Positions 47,348 through 57,878 of a stretch of DNA of 64,000 nucleotides are shown here, one piece after another (position 1 is the stretch's first letter; each line of letters starts with the position of its first letter). The notes below the pieces were generated by a model, which was given only the letters and a program-made list of their open reading frames with translations, ran no database searches and had not been told where the DNA came from. The position numbers were made by a program, and so were the translations under genes. Source of the stretch: Mactra quadrangularis (taxonomy: Eukaryota > Mollusca > Bivalvia > Venerida > Mactridae); the NCBI GenBank assembly GCA_025267735.1, contig CM046294.1, forward strand, positions 3,506,001-3,570,000, written 5' to 3'.

Positions 47348-48069
47348 TAGGTCGTTTGCGTTAAAGCTGGACCCCTAAAATCATGAAATATCTCAATAAC
47401 TATCGGATAGAATTAACTCAAATTTTGTATGTGATCATATCTAGCATTTTCCTTCTCAAATCCAAAAATGCAGAATTTATCTTTAATTACATAACATACT
47501 TCCCATAGACATGCAATGCAAATTTTGAAGCCAAAAAGCAACTTTTGTTAAATGGGTATGTGCCATAATCAGAACAGCCACATAACAGTAGATACAAAAT
47601 AATAGCTAAATATGAGGCCCGGTTAGAAATTTTATTTGATAACAAAGTATAACAGTATATACAAACTCAAATATCATCGTGATGATGTCGTCTGTATCGT
47701 CAAAATCTATACACGTACGATTTTAAAGACGGGCCTCTGCTTTACAATTCAGTAGACCGTCGAGTGTTTATTTAAGCGACAAATTTACAGTAAACGCACG
47801 GGACTTTGTATAAATACACTGGAAGTATGACAATGTTATAATCAGAACAGCTTATTTTACCTCCCGCCGGATTTTTGATAAAAAATTCCAAATATTTTGC
47901 ATTGTACCTTATGGAAAACTTTTTTATTTATCTATTAAAAATTCTGAAAATTGAAATCCTAGAAGGAAAAATTGAAATAAGATTTTATTAAATTTTTTAG
48001 CAAAATCGCTGTTATAGTTTAAAAGATATTTAAGGCAAACAGGGGTCCAGCATTAACGCAAACGACCTA
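47348..48069. mobile_element. 722-bp TIR element with TA duplication
   Basis: TAGGTCGTTTGCGTTAAAGC plus TGGACCCCT at the left is mirrored by AGGGGTCCAGC plus ATTAACGCAAACGACCTA at the right (one mismatch in ~29 bp). TA flanks each end. No long open frame. Confidence 0.82.
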
Positions 48070-48923
48070 TACCTATAGTAAATATATTTTTTTGTTAGTT
48101 CAATAGAATTCAGATAAAAATCACATACAACTATTTTAGGATAGGAATGTTTTTATATTATATTTACAACTTAACCTTACCATTGGTTGACAGGTCAAAT
48201 TTTAATTGGAAATTTATTGGGGTATGAGGGTGAAGAATTTAAAGAACTTATACTAATATTAATTCTATGTCCAAAGAATATTGATTTTTTAACCTATATT
48301 CAAATTGTAAACTGTTTATAATTTGTATATTTTAAACTTTTTCATGTTTTGTATTAAAATACATATTTTTGTTATAGACTTATGATAATACAATATCATG
48401 TATGACATTTTTGTTGACTTTAAAAATTGGACTATCATTACATTGCAATGTACTTTATTAAAATATATTGAATGTTTAATTTTATACAAATAACAATACT
48501 GTAATATTTTGAAAAATTGTTGGACAATGAATTGGCAGAAGAATTGTATTTATGTGAAGCTTTTAACAGGCTATGCTTGTTTACCTCCAAAGCATTTAAA
48601 AATCGATTTTTTTTTATTTCAGATATTTTTGAATTTTATTCAACTGTCAGTGGGACATACATTAACTTCTCTGATTTAATTATATTTTATCGATCGTAAG
48701 TACAGGCACTACAGAAATACTGTAGTGAATATATAATTCAGCAGAGTTAATGCATGTGACATTGACAGTTGAATAACATTGAACAATACTGGTATAAATG
48801 CAATATTAGTCATGTATTAAATGGTTCAGAAGCTGAAATTTAGTGGAGCTTTAAATAGACTGTGTTTATTTGTATTTCAACTTCCAATTGAAATAAATAC
48901 TATTTAGGCTATTGTCTGTTGAG

Positions 48924-49173
48924 TATTGTTCTTTTTTTTCTTAACTGTCAAAACATGAATAATTTCAGGGTGAATGTGTTCGTTAAAATTATTGTTGTAA
49001 TAAATCCATGAGTTTCCAAAAATGTATATTATGATCGAGTAAAGCTGCCTATGCCGTATGATATGTTTTAGTCAAGATATTTTTAATAACAATTAGGCCG
49101 CAAGTACAAAAACAATGTATTCAGTCCCCGTGAAATTATTCAAGCTTTGACAGTTGAGAAAAAACAGACTGTA
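48924..49173. mobile_element. Tc1/mariner-like MITE, copy A
   Basis: The left arm TTCTTAACTGTCAAAACATG with AATAATTTCAGGGTGAATG is mirrored by the right arm CCGTGAAATTATTCAAGCTT with TGACAGTTGAGAAAAAAC. Flanked by TA. Copy B at 54782-55029 is in the opposite orientation. Confidence 0.72.
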
Positions 49174-49462
49174 GAAACATATACAACTGGTACAATTTGA
49201 CCTGTGACAGACTCTAATTGCATTTAAATTATTTTGAGATAAGTACACCTTCATTCAACTACCTCAGTACTTTTTACCTACATTAAGTTTTATAGATAAA
49301 GTAGGTTACCAGTATGTTATTCACCAAATAAAAACATGTAAATTGTACATGTTGAATCAAACTTTTCATAGGAAAAATATCTGTCTTCCCATGGATCTAC
49401 ATTATAGGAATAAAATAAGTCTAACAAAATAGAAACTATTTATCATGCTTCGTTTATCTTTA

Positions 49463-49766
49463 GCCGCCTGGCTAGCTCAGTTGGAGCATGCAAGTCTACT
49501 GATCAAGGGGTCATGGGTTTGATTCCAGGGTGGGCATACTTTTGTGGAGCTTGGTCATGAAATTATTTCTACAGCCATTCTCCCTCCTACCAATGATTCT
49601 TAATTATGTAGGGCAGTTGTCAGTCACTGATGAAAGTATGTGCTTAGTAATAGTAGTTGGTTAACAGCTAAATCCAGAGATTTAGCCTTTTCCAGAACAG
49701 TGAGTAGGTTGACTGACCACCATTATATGACGTATACAATGTGTTGCTATGGCGTTAAAACCTAAC
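49463..49766 (+). mobile_element. tRNA-derived SINE, family S1
   Basis: Full-length copy. The head GCCGCCTGGCTAGCTCAGTT is followed by a box B-like GGGTTTGATTCC. The body contains CCATTCTCCCTCCTACCAAT, and the copy ends TGTTGCTATGGCGTTAAAAC. Confidence 0.85.
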
Positions 49767-50074
49767 AAAAACACACAAAAACAAATTTATTTATTCTTTC
49801 ACACATAACATACTTTGTTATAATAAACGTACAAATGTTATAGATATTGTATTTCTTGTCAACGTGATCCAGCTATGTTATGCAATCCTTTTAATATGTA
49901 ATGTTTTTATTTACATGTATGTATTATAAAGAGATTTTATATGTATACATTATATATATTTATATTATATCTATTTACACTGTCACAATGCCTTGTGAAT
50001 TATGTTAAGGATTAAAATATTTTCTTATCATTACAGAATTTCAATTTGTTGTATTTTTATTTTCCCTCCAAATC

Positions 50075-50530
50075 AGTGTAGTTGGAGCAGACGTTCAGTA
50101 GTTGGACATGTACTGGGGATTGAGAGGTCCTGGGTAGAATTCCACTTGGGGCATTGCTAATTTCCTTGAGCAAGAAATTTACTTACTTTTGTTTCACTCC
50201 ACTCTGGTTTAAATAGACCTAATCCGAAATTCAAATTTATGGGTTTTTCCATCCGTGCACAGGCGGTACAAACAAAGTTTTCTACACATAATTGCTAAAC
50301 AGCACAAACTATGGATTTAATCCTATTGTTCTTGTAACTCCTGTTTTCATTGTAACAGTGAAAGTTTGTTTGTACCGGAGGGGAAAACCCAAATATTTGA
50401 ATTCCAGATATAATCTATTGGTAGTGTGAGGGTCACCTGCCTATAGGTGATCAGGAGTTATTGTACAAAACTGTTAAGTCGGCTGAACATGTATATTGAA
50501 GCAGATATTAAACTGCACTTTAACTCCTGT
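50075..50530 (+). mobile_element. SINE family S3, split by a MITE
   Basis: The two halves (50075-50224 and 50411-50530) together give the S3 order: tRNA-like head, CCTTGAGCAAGAAATTTACT, then GGGTCACCTGCCTATAGGTG and GGCTGAACATGTATATTGAA. A 186-bp inverted-repeat element sits between them. Confidence 0.8.
50225..50410. mobile_element. 186-bp MITE nested in a SINE, 5-bp TAATC duplication
   Basis: The terminal region GAAATTCAAATTTATGGGTT is mirrored by the reverse complement GGAATTCAAATATTTGGGTT, and both arms continue to CGGTACAAACAAA. TAATC flanks both sides (50220-50224 and 50411-50415), and the SINE reads through when one copy is removed. Confidence 0.82.
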
Positions 50531-50835
50531 GACAGTAAAGCATGACTGAGTCATTAAGCAATTGTCATACAGAACTGATAATCTGTCAAGTCAGTTTCCT
50601 ATGGATAGTAAATTCACAATGTTGCATTGAGCTTGAAACTAAGACTGGCCAATACAAAATTTGAAAGCAGTTGGGAGAGATCAACCAGTCAATTGCAGCC
50701 ATTTTTAAGACAGACAGATTACATCACATAAATTTTGAATTTTAAAATTCTTTGTTGGTCTCCCATTCAAATGACAACAGCAGGATGAACTGTTGTAAAG
50801 GTGTATCTCTATGATTTATTAAATAGACAGAATAG

Positions 50836-51119
50836 ACCGGGTCAATAGCGCAGTTGGTAGTGTGCCGGGATTTGGAATCTCGTGCCTGAGGGGGTGCGGG
50901 TTCGAATCCCATCCGGGGAGGTTATATGGTTCCATGAAAATTTGACAATGTCGATTTTCCTCCATTGACTAGATAATATGGAGAAGTTTCCGGCCTTGTG
51001 GAAAGGTAAGTGAGTACTGATTATAGACAATGGTCAAGGAAAGCTAGGTTAGGTGCGCTGGACGCCGTAAAATGACCTAATTTGTGTTGACACTGCATTA
51101 AAGTCAGTAAAAAAAAATA
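50836..51119 (+). mobile_element. tRNA-derived SINE, family S2, with A-rich tail
   Basis: Head ACCGGGTCAATAGCGCAGTT, box B GCGGGTTCGAATCCCAT, body as in the other copies, then TAAAAAAAAATAG. This is the best-preserved S2 copy by its tRNA-like region. Confidence 0.88.
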
Positions 51120-51485
51120 GACTAAACTGTTAATCCTGGCAAAATAATAAAATGTTGGCCAACAGAAATTAAACTGTGTATAAAATGACATGAAATAATT
51201 ATGCAACATATTCCGAATGTTTGTATAGTTAGGTCTGATTACACTGTATGAACTAAATTGCTTTTGCATCAATTTTGACCTTTTAAAATATTTATTATTG
51301 TTATAGGCACATCTATTTAGTCAAATGATATCAGCAATAAAATATACACTTTAATAAATAAACTTATTACTTGGTTGACATTTGAATGTGTTTGCTTATA
51401 CCGGTATATGTGATGATAAAATCTATAACCTGATAAGCATGCAAAGCTCATCAACATGCTGTATGTAGTACTGAATTTGTTTGGC

Positions 51486-51783
51486 TTATGCCTCAGTTCC
51501 ATAAAATTGTGGCTTGTTGTCGACTTGTATGTGCTGACAGCTGTAGGCAGTGGGAAGCCTTGTGTATTAAGGTGACGGGACGCACATAACAACACATATA
51601 TACGGACCCTTAGCTGAAAGACATGCAAGTTTAATCCATACTCGTCCACGATTGTTTTAACAATTTGACTTTGAAACTGATATGTGTATTTATGGCTTAT
51701 CTCACGGACCCTGGTAAAAATGTAACAGTCCGTGCGGATATGCAAGAGTTCATACGAGTCCTTGCGGAGCTTGATCGCATGAA
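51486..51783. mobile_element. MITE family 'TCCCATAAA', copy 3 (one end lost)
   Basis: Same orientation as 46729-47079. It starts TTATGCCTCAGTTCCATAAA and runs to GCTTGATCGCATGA, where the opposite terminus has been lost. A 192-codon minus-strand open frame crosses it and has no recognisable domain. Confidence 0.7.
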
Positions 51784-51911
51784 TTATTATTGATATATAG
51801 CCTAGATTGATGGAGTCTGACATTACAGTAGATATAATTGTTCCGGCCCAGAGCCCCAAACAAATAAAATCCACTGAAATCAACATATCACTCAAAGGTC
51901 TGATAAGGAAC

Positions 51912-52313
51912 CATAGGCGGATCCAGGATTTCTGGTTAGAGGGGGCGGAAAACTCTAGTTAGGGGGGCATAAAATGAATAAGCAGAATGTGGTTCCAAGG
52001 GCCTGGAAGGACCTCGAATAGTCTAGGGCAAAACCCTGACCAGCGGACCAGGTGACCGGCAGCCCTGGAAATTCCTTAGATTTGATTATTTCTAAGGGAT
52101 TCAGGCACATTTTTAGAGCCTCAACTATCCTTTTCCAGAGTATAAAATATAAAGCATCTATGTTGCATGCATAGCGTGTGAAAAAGTTTTGACATGTATA
52201 TATATATTTCTTATAAATATCATATTTCACAATAGAAAAAAAAAATTTGCTCGGGCAATTTTATGGGGGGGCGTACGCCGGATCCGACCCCCCCCCCCCC
52301 GGATCCACCTATG
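51912..52313. mobile_element. MITE (CATAGGCGGATCCAGG) with 5-bp GGAAC duplication
   Basis: CATAGGCGGATCCAGG mirrors CCGGATCCACCTATG. GGAAC flanks both ends (51907-51911 and 52314-52318). Runs of G near the left end and a long C run (about 52288-52300) lie just inside the termini. Confidence 0.82.
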
Positions 52314-53762
52314 GGAACAGTCAACAGTCAACACTACAAATTTGCAAGAATTTGTTCCACATACTGAAGGACAGAGGTGAGAATAAGATAAGAATAGACA
52401 AAAACAATTTTATACTATACATTTTTTATTACTTCATCAATAAATTTCTTTTGTTATGACAAAAATAAATACATTTTACATTAATAACATTCATAACAAC
52501 ATTAGTGACAACTATATTAGCTTTAAGACAGAACGATTACCGTAAGATAAAAACAATATCCTATATATCATAATTCATAAATGATTCAGACCAATGAAAT
52601 TTATTTATTGCATACGATACAGATAGGGCTAGTTGATCATTTTACCCATTACTACAAAACATAAATTGGGCCAGTGATAAAGAGAATTTATGACAATGAC
52701 AGAAAAGATAATGTAAGGGCTGCCATTAAAAGTCTATCTGATGATTGAATTACAAGTTTTAAAATACAACCAAGTAGATTTTTCTTGCAGATGGCCCAAG
52801 CTTCCTTAACAATTATGAAAATGTAATAAGTTCTACAATATTTATTAGGATCAACATTTGATACATAATCAGAATATGTTAAGGCCATGCCAAATTGGAA
52901 TTTTGTTAAGCGTCAACTCAAGTTTGACAAACCTAGGCACCTATTTACAAAAACACACAAACCGAAAACGAAAACGCATGTCCATTCTAGCTAGTATTCA
53001 CACAAATAAGTACTTGGTAGTACATGAATGTTTATGATATTTATGTGAGATTAAAGTAATTCTATAAAAATGTGTTATACAACATACACATGTACATTTT
53101 CATTAATCAAATACACAGAAGCAAGGAACTATCAGTATTTCCTGAGAAAATCAATTATCGAATTCCGGAACAACAGAATTATTTAAGAAAATGTCACTAA
53201 CAATTTGGTTGTTTTTTTGGATTGAGGACTCTAAAACCTACGCACACGCTTAACAAAATTCCGGTATGGCATGGCCTAATATTTTGGCACAGAAACAAAA
53301 GACTAAAAACAATGATTTGTCAAAGATGAATTTGACAACTTGAGATTGCATGATATAGAGGTCCCTCTACCTTACACCACAAGCATGTAAATGTCAAATT
53401 TTATTTTAAAGTCTTTCTTATCTATCATATCCATGGGTCATATGACAAAGATGAAAGTTACATAAAACAAAATAGTTCATTGCTAAATAACACATGGAAT
53501 GACTAATAGTACACAGAATGAGCAAAAATAATGGAAAACTTTTACAGTGACAGCATGAATTAAAAAAAGGCATTGGAATCAAGACTAGTATAAAAAGCAA
53601 CAAAAATAAAGTATTCGGTATTGACCATTTCAAGTGAATGATAAATCTTGCATCAACTAAGATTTTCCAAAGACATAAGTTCAACTGTATCACAACATTG
53701 ATTAATCAGAGTTAAACCTGATCTAAATTCTCTGCTCACCTTCTTGCTAATATTAGACTATA

Positions 53763-54126
53763 CACTGCCCTACAAAAGTTCCTTCACACATTTACAAGTT
53801 ATATTGATCTAAATAGAAATTAAAAGTTGAAAAAGCAGTTTATTGTTACATGATATTCAATTTTGCTTTTCTAATCAGTACATTTGTCTAATGGATTATG
53901 AAATAACAAAAATATCTCAAACTTGATATTGGTTCATTGAGATATGTCAACCAAAGTTTCGGAGGCTGGTAGATAATTTTAGCTGCAACTCAAAAAAATG
54001 TACCTATAGAAATTCCATTTCCATTGCAAGAATAATAAATGAAATAAACAATAATATAATAATTCTTCTAATTTGAACTAAGTAATTTAATCACTTGTAC
54101 TGTGAAGAAACTTTTGGAGGGCAGTG
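53763..54126. mobile_element. Tc1/mariner-like MITE (CACTGCCCTMCAAAAGTT)
   Basis: CACTGCCCTACAAAAGTTCC with TTCACA mirrors TGTGAAGAAACTTTTGGAGG with GCAGTG. TA precedes the left end. No coding capacity. Confidence 0.75.
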
Positions 54127-54781
54127 AACAAAAGCGGTGCAAAGGATATCTTGTTTAGGGAGATTTAATAATGATAAACAAAATTAATAAACAAAAGAGA
54201 TCTTGAATAGAAAGGCAGTGAATTAAACTAAACTGAAAATTTCCATTTTGAGTGTTTATTCATCAAAATGTATGAAATGTAATACAAAATGAAATTTTAT
54301 ATAAAAAAAACACTGAATGTCTTGGTTTAAAGCCATGTTTGAATTTACATTTTAAATAATGTGTTTTTTGTATTGTTTGATCTTATTTAACTGTCATGGG
54401 CGCATACCCCACTGCCATAAATAAATGTATATCTGTTTTCATCTATAATAAATAATAATAAGTACTGTAGTTAGTATTTAAATCAGCAGGGTTTATGTAC
54501 GCATCAGTGACAGTTGAATAAAATCTACCAATACAGTAACTATAATATCAACACAAATAAGCACTTCTAAAATTCTTTACACCTGATTGTTTTAAATAAG
54601 CTTAAACTTGTTAAAAATAACTTAAATACAGCAAAGTATGATAAAATAAAGAAATATTTGAAATTAAAATTATATACAAAAAAAATATGTACCGGGTATT
54701 CATATACATGAAGGAAGATAATAATTAAATGCCAGCACTTAAAAAATACATAAATAGTTATCTTGAACTCAAAACATCGGG

Positions 54782-55029
54782 TATAGTCCGTTTTTTCTCA
54801 TTGTCAAAGCTTGAATAATTTCACGGTGACTGAATGCATTGTTTTTTAACTGGGGACCTAATTGATATTAAATATATCTTGACTAAAACATATCATTCAG
54901 CATAAGCAGCTTTAGTTGATCATAATACACACTTTTGGAAACTCGAGAATATATCACGACAATAATTTTAACAAAGGCATTCACTGTGAAATTATTCATT
55001 TTTTGACAGTTGAGAAAAAACGAACTATA
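54782..55029. mobile_element. Tc1/mariner-like MITE, copy B
   Basis: TATAGTCCGTTTTTTCTCAT (left) mirrors TTGAGAAAAAACGAACTATA (right). The interior matches copy A when inverted (GGAAACTC, TATTATGATC). Confidence 0.75.
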
Positions 55030-55071
55030 TTTCCAACAGCACTGACAAGGTACAAACTTTTTTCACACATT

Positions 55072-55925
55072 ATAGCTAAAAATCACAAATAACAAATTGA
55101 TCTGACTGTTTTATCTACATATACCTTTCACCATCACGGTGGATGTTTTTTTCTGTATTGCAGGTGAATACCCATAAATATAAATTCTGGATGATGTCTG
55201 TCGTACTAATTAACACAAAGGGAAGTAATTCTTATAAACAATATTAGCTCAAAATCACAAATAACAAATTGATCTGACTGTTTTATCTACATATACCTTT
55301 CACCATCACAGTACATGTTTTTTTCTGTATTGCAGGTGAATACCCATAAATATAAATTCTGGATGATGTCTCTAGTACTAATTAACACAAAGGGAAGTAA
55401 TTCTTAAACAATATTAGCTCAAAATCACAAATAACAAATTGATCTGACTGTTTTATCTACATATACCTTTCACCATCACAGTACATGTTTTTTTCTGTAT
55501 TGCAGGTGAATACCCATAAATATAAATTCTGGATGATGTCTCTAGTACTAATTAACACAAAGGGAAGTAATTCTTAAACAATATTAGCTCAAAATCACAA
55601 ATAACAAATTGATCTGACTGTTTTATCTACATATACCTTTCACCATCACAGTACATGTTTTTTTCTGTATTGCAGGTGAATACCCATAAATATAAATTCT
55701 GGATGATGTCTGTCGTACTAATTAACACAAAGGGAAGTAATTCTTAAACAATATTAGCTCAAAATCACAAATAACAAATTGAACTGACTGTTTTATCTAC
55801 ATTATACCTTTCACCATCACGGTACATGTTTTTTATATCGCAGGTGAATACCCATAAATTTAAATTCTGGATGATGTCTGTTGTACTAATCAACACAAAG
55901 CGAAGTAACTCTTATAAACAATATG
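55072..55925. repeat. Tandem array, five units of ~170 bp
   Basis: The marker AATCACAAATAACAAATTGA starts at 55081, 55253, 55423, 55593 and 55763, giving periods of 172, 170, 170 and 170 bp. Units 2-4 are nearly identical; units 1 and 5 are diverged at scattered positions. Each unit includes TTTTTTCTGTATTGCAG followed by GTGAATACCC, which looks like a splice acceptor but opens no long frame. Confidence 0.92.
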
Positions 55926-56876
55926 GTCACAAAAGTTCATATTGAGAACTCAAAGCATCTGTGCTACACAGAATTAACACAGATTATAATCCTATTGTTC
56001 AGTGAACACAAACCTTAATTTCAACATTGTTCCACACAGGTACATCAAGTAAAAACAAATTTTCTGCAGGTTAAACTCATTAACTTGAGTTCCAAATTGA
56101 AATCTATTGACTAATCACATCAACATCTTACAACTTAAATATGTTGTGAGCAGTAGAACAGAACAGAACATTTGTATAACAAGTATAATCACTAACACTG
56201 AACAAAGTTCATTTTGCAGAAAAAATGAAAATAAATAATTGAATTCAACTAACATTCATGTGAGCAAATAAATAATCAACATATGGATGAACGTCCATAC
56301 AATGCATTTATGATATAGTGATTGCATGGGTGAAACTTCAAAATTCTCTACAGTTTTTATATAAATAAAATAGTATTTATTCTTAGATCCCTAAACCTTG
56401 GACATCAGGACCACCCCTGAAAACTTCCACCCATCTGATTGTTCTAAAACAGAATATGAATCCTCTCTTCCCAGCCATTCCCCCACCCCTTTCCCTTTTT
56501 TCTTGTCCCAGCAAATTTTGGTACTATCCTCCCAGAAATTCTGCAGGAAAACTTGAGATCAAAGGAAATTGTGACCAAGTGATACATGTGCAAAGCAATG
56601 TATGGTGATTTATAACACGTTTTAACATTTTATTAGTTATATCTCAGAGGTCACTCATCTTACTCATGGTCCCAGTATAGGCCTAGATATCTGGGTAGCA
56701 TATCATCAAAAATCTTACGATAATTTTACAATATAGAAAGAATTAACACTAAAATTGGTCGTAAGACGCATGATAATACGGGCCCCTGGACCTAAACTTT
56801 AACCTAGTAAAAAGCACATAGCCTCACAGTAGTCAGGCTGTGTCCAAGTAAAATAGTCTGGTTAGCAATATTTTTT

Positions 56877-57152
56877 TTATTGGGTTTAACCCTGTGTCAA
56901 CACAATTTTAAATCATTTTATGGCATCCAAGGCACCTTACATAGCTTTCCTGGACCCTTGTCTATAACCAGTACTCACCTACCCTTCCACAAGCCCAGAA
57001 ACTTCTCCATATATCGTATTAATGGAGGAAAATTGACATTATTGTCAAAATTTTCATCTAAGGGTATAACCTTCCCAAGTGGGATTCGAACCCCCCTTTA
57101 GGACACGAGATTCCAAATCTCGGTGCGCTACCAACTGCGCCACTGACCTGGG
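56877..57152 (-). mobile_element. tRNA-derived SINE, family S2
   Basis: Full body plus head on the minus strand (CAGTGGCGCAGTTGGTAGCG). GTTAGCAA occurs on both flanks (about 56861 and 57155), a plausible short target duplication. Confidence 0.82.
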
Positions 57153-57878
57153 TTAGTTAGCAAATTCATCTTAACATATCACTCTGTCTGTACTAGTAAC
57201 CTCCCTTGCAATCTCTGAGTTTCAGAACAATCACAACTACAAAATAATTATGTACATGAAATTTGTTATAACATATTGCAACATACAGTTAAATGGATTA
57301 TGTTGTGTTTAAGTAGCTATAATTTGTTCAAATTGACCTGAGAAAACATACCAGGATTGATATGTTTTACTGTGGTTAATTGATTAAATTAATGAAAATG
57401 ATAGAGAAAATCTGTTAAATGAATATTAGCATTATGAACACAATGTAAATGATTTTGAAATTGCATATAATTTCTCCAAATATTCAGTGTTAAATTGGCT
57501 CACAGCTACAAAGAGGTTACTTATGTAGGAATATGTTTTCATTGAAAGTTGAACTTATTATTAATGGCATTGATATTTTGGTGTTGTTCAAATAGGTGAT
57601 GGTGTTTCTTATGCAGCATTTAAACATAAAGAGGCTTTAGTTGATATTGAAATTAAATTCATTGGGTTCACAGGAAAGATTGGAATCATCCAAGTGTGTA
57701 GCCGCATACAATCTATGATATAGCGGTTATTATTATTCCTTGTTTTAGGACATGATCAAGGCTATAAATACCATAGGAAATGTCCAACTCATCTCAGGTC
57801 AATGAGAACAATCTCTAACCCACCAACAAAACATCTTGAACAAATCTAAACAATTTTCTATTCTAAAACACAGTGATA

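Larger units (their letters stand above)
39961..57878. other. Intergenic region between convergent genes; transposons, no confirmed gene
   Basis: Begins with the 3' UTR of the ankyrin/C2 gene. The identifiable content is MITEs, SINEs, TIR elements and the 170-bp array listed separately. The remainder (for example 43026-45654, 52314-53762, 55926-56876) is A+T-rich with short frames only. A dispersed GACAGTTGAATA repeat occurs at about 48700-48810 and 54455-54570, with a scrap at about 8700. Confidence 0.65.

Noticed and set aside
51317..51895. 192-codon minus-strand open frame
   Set aside because: It runs through a copy of the TCCCATAAA MITE family, has no recognisable domain, and parallel frames in the other copies are not conserved.
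55072..55925. CRISPR array or tandem coding repeats
   Set aside because: Contiguous ~170-bp units without spacers in animal DNA, and stops in all frames.
57590..57721. Open frame DGVSYAAFKHKEALVDIEIK after an AG
   Set aside because: Under 50 codons without ATG, no donor and no known family; chance is likely.
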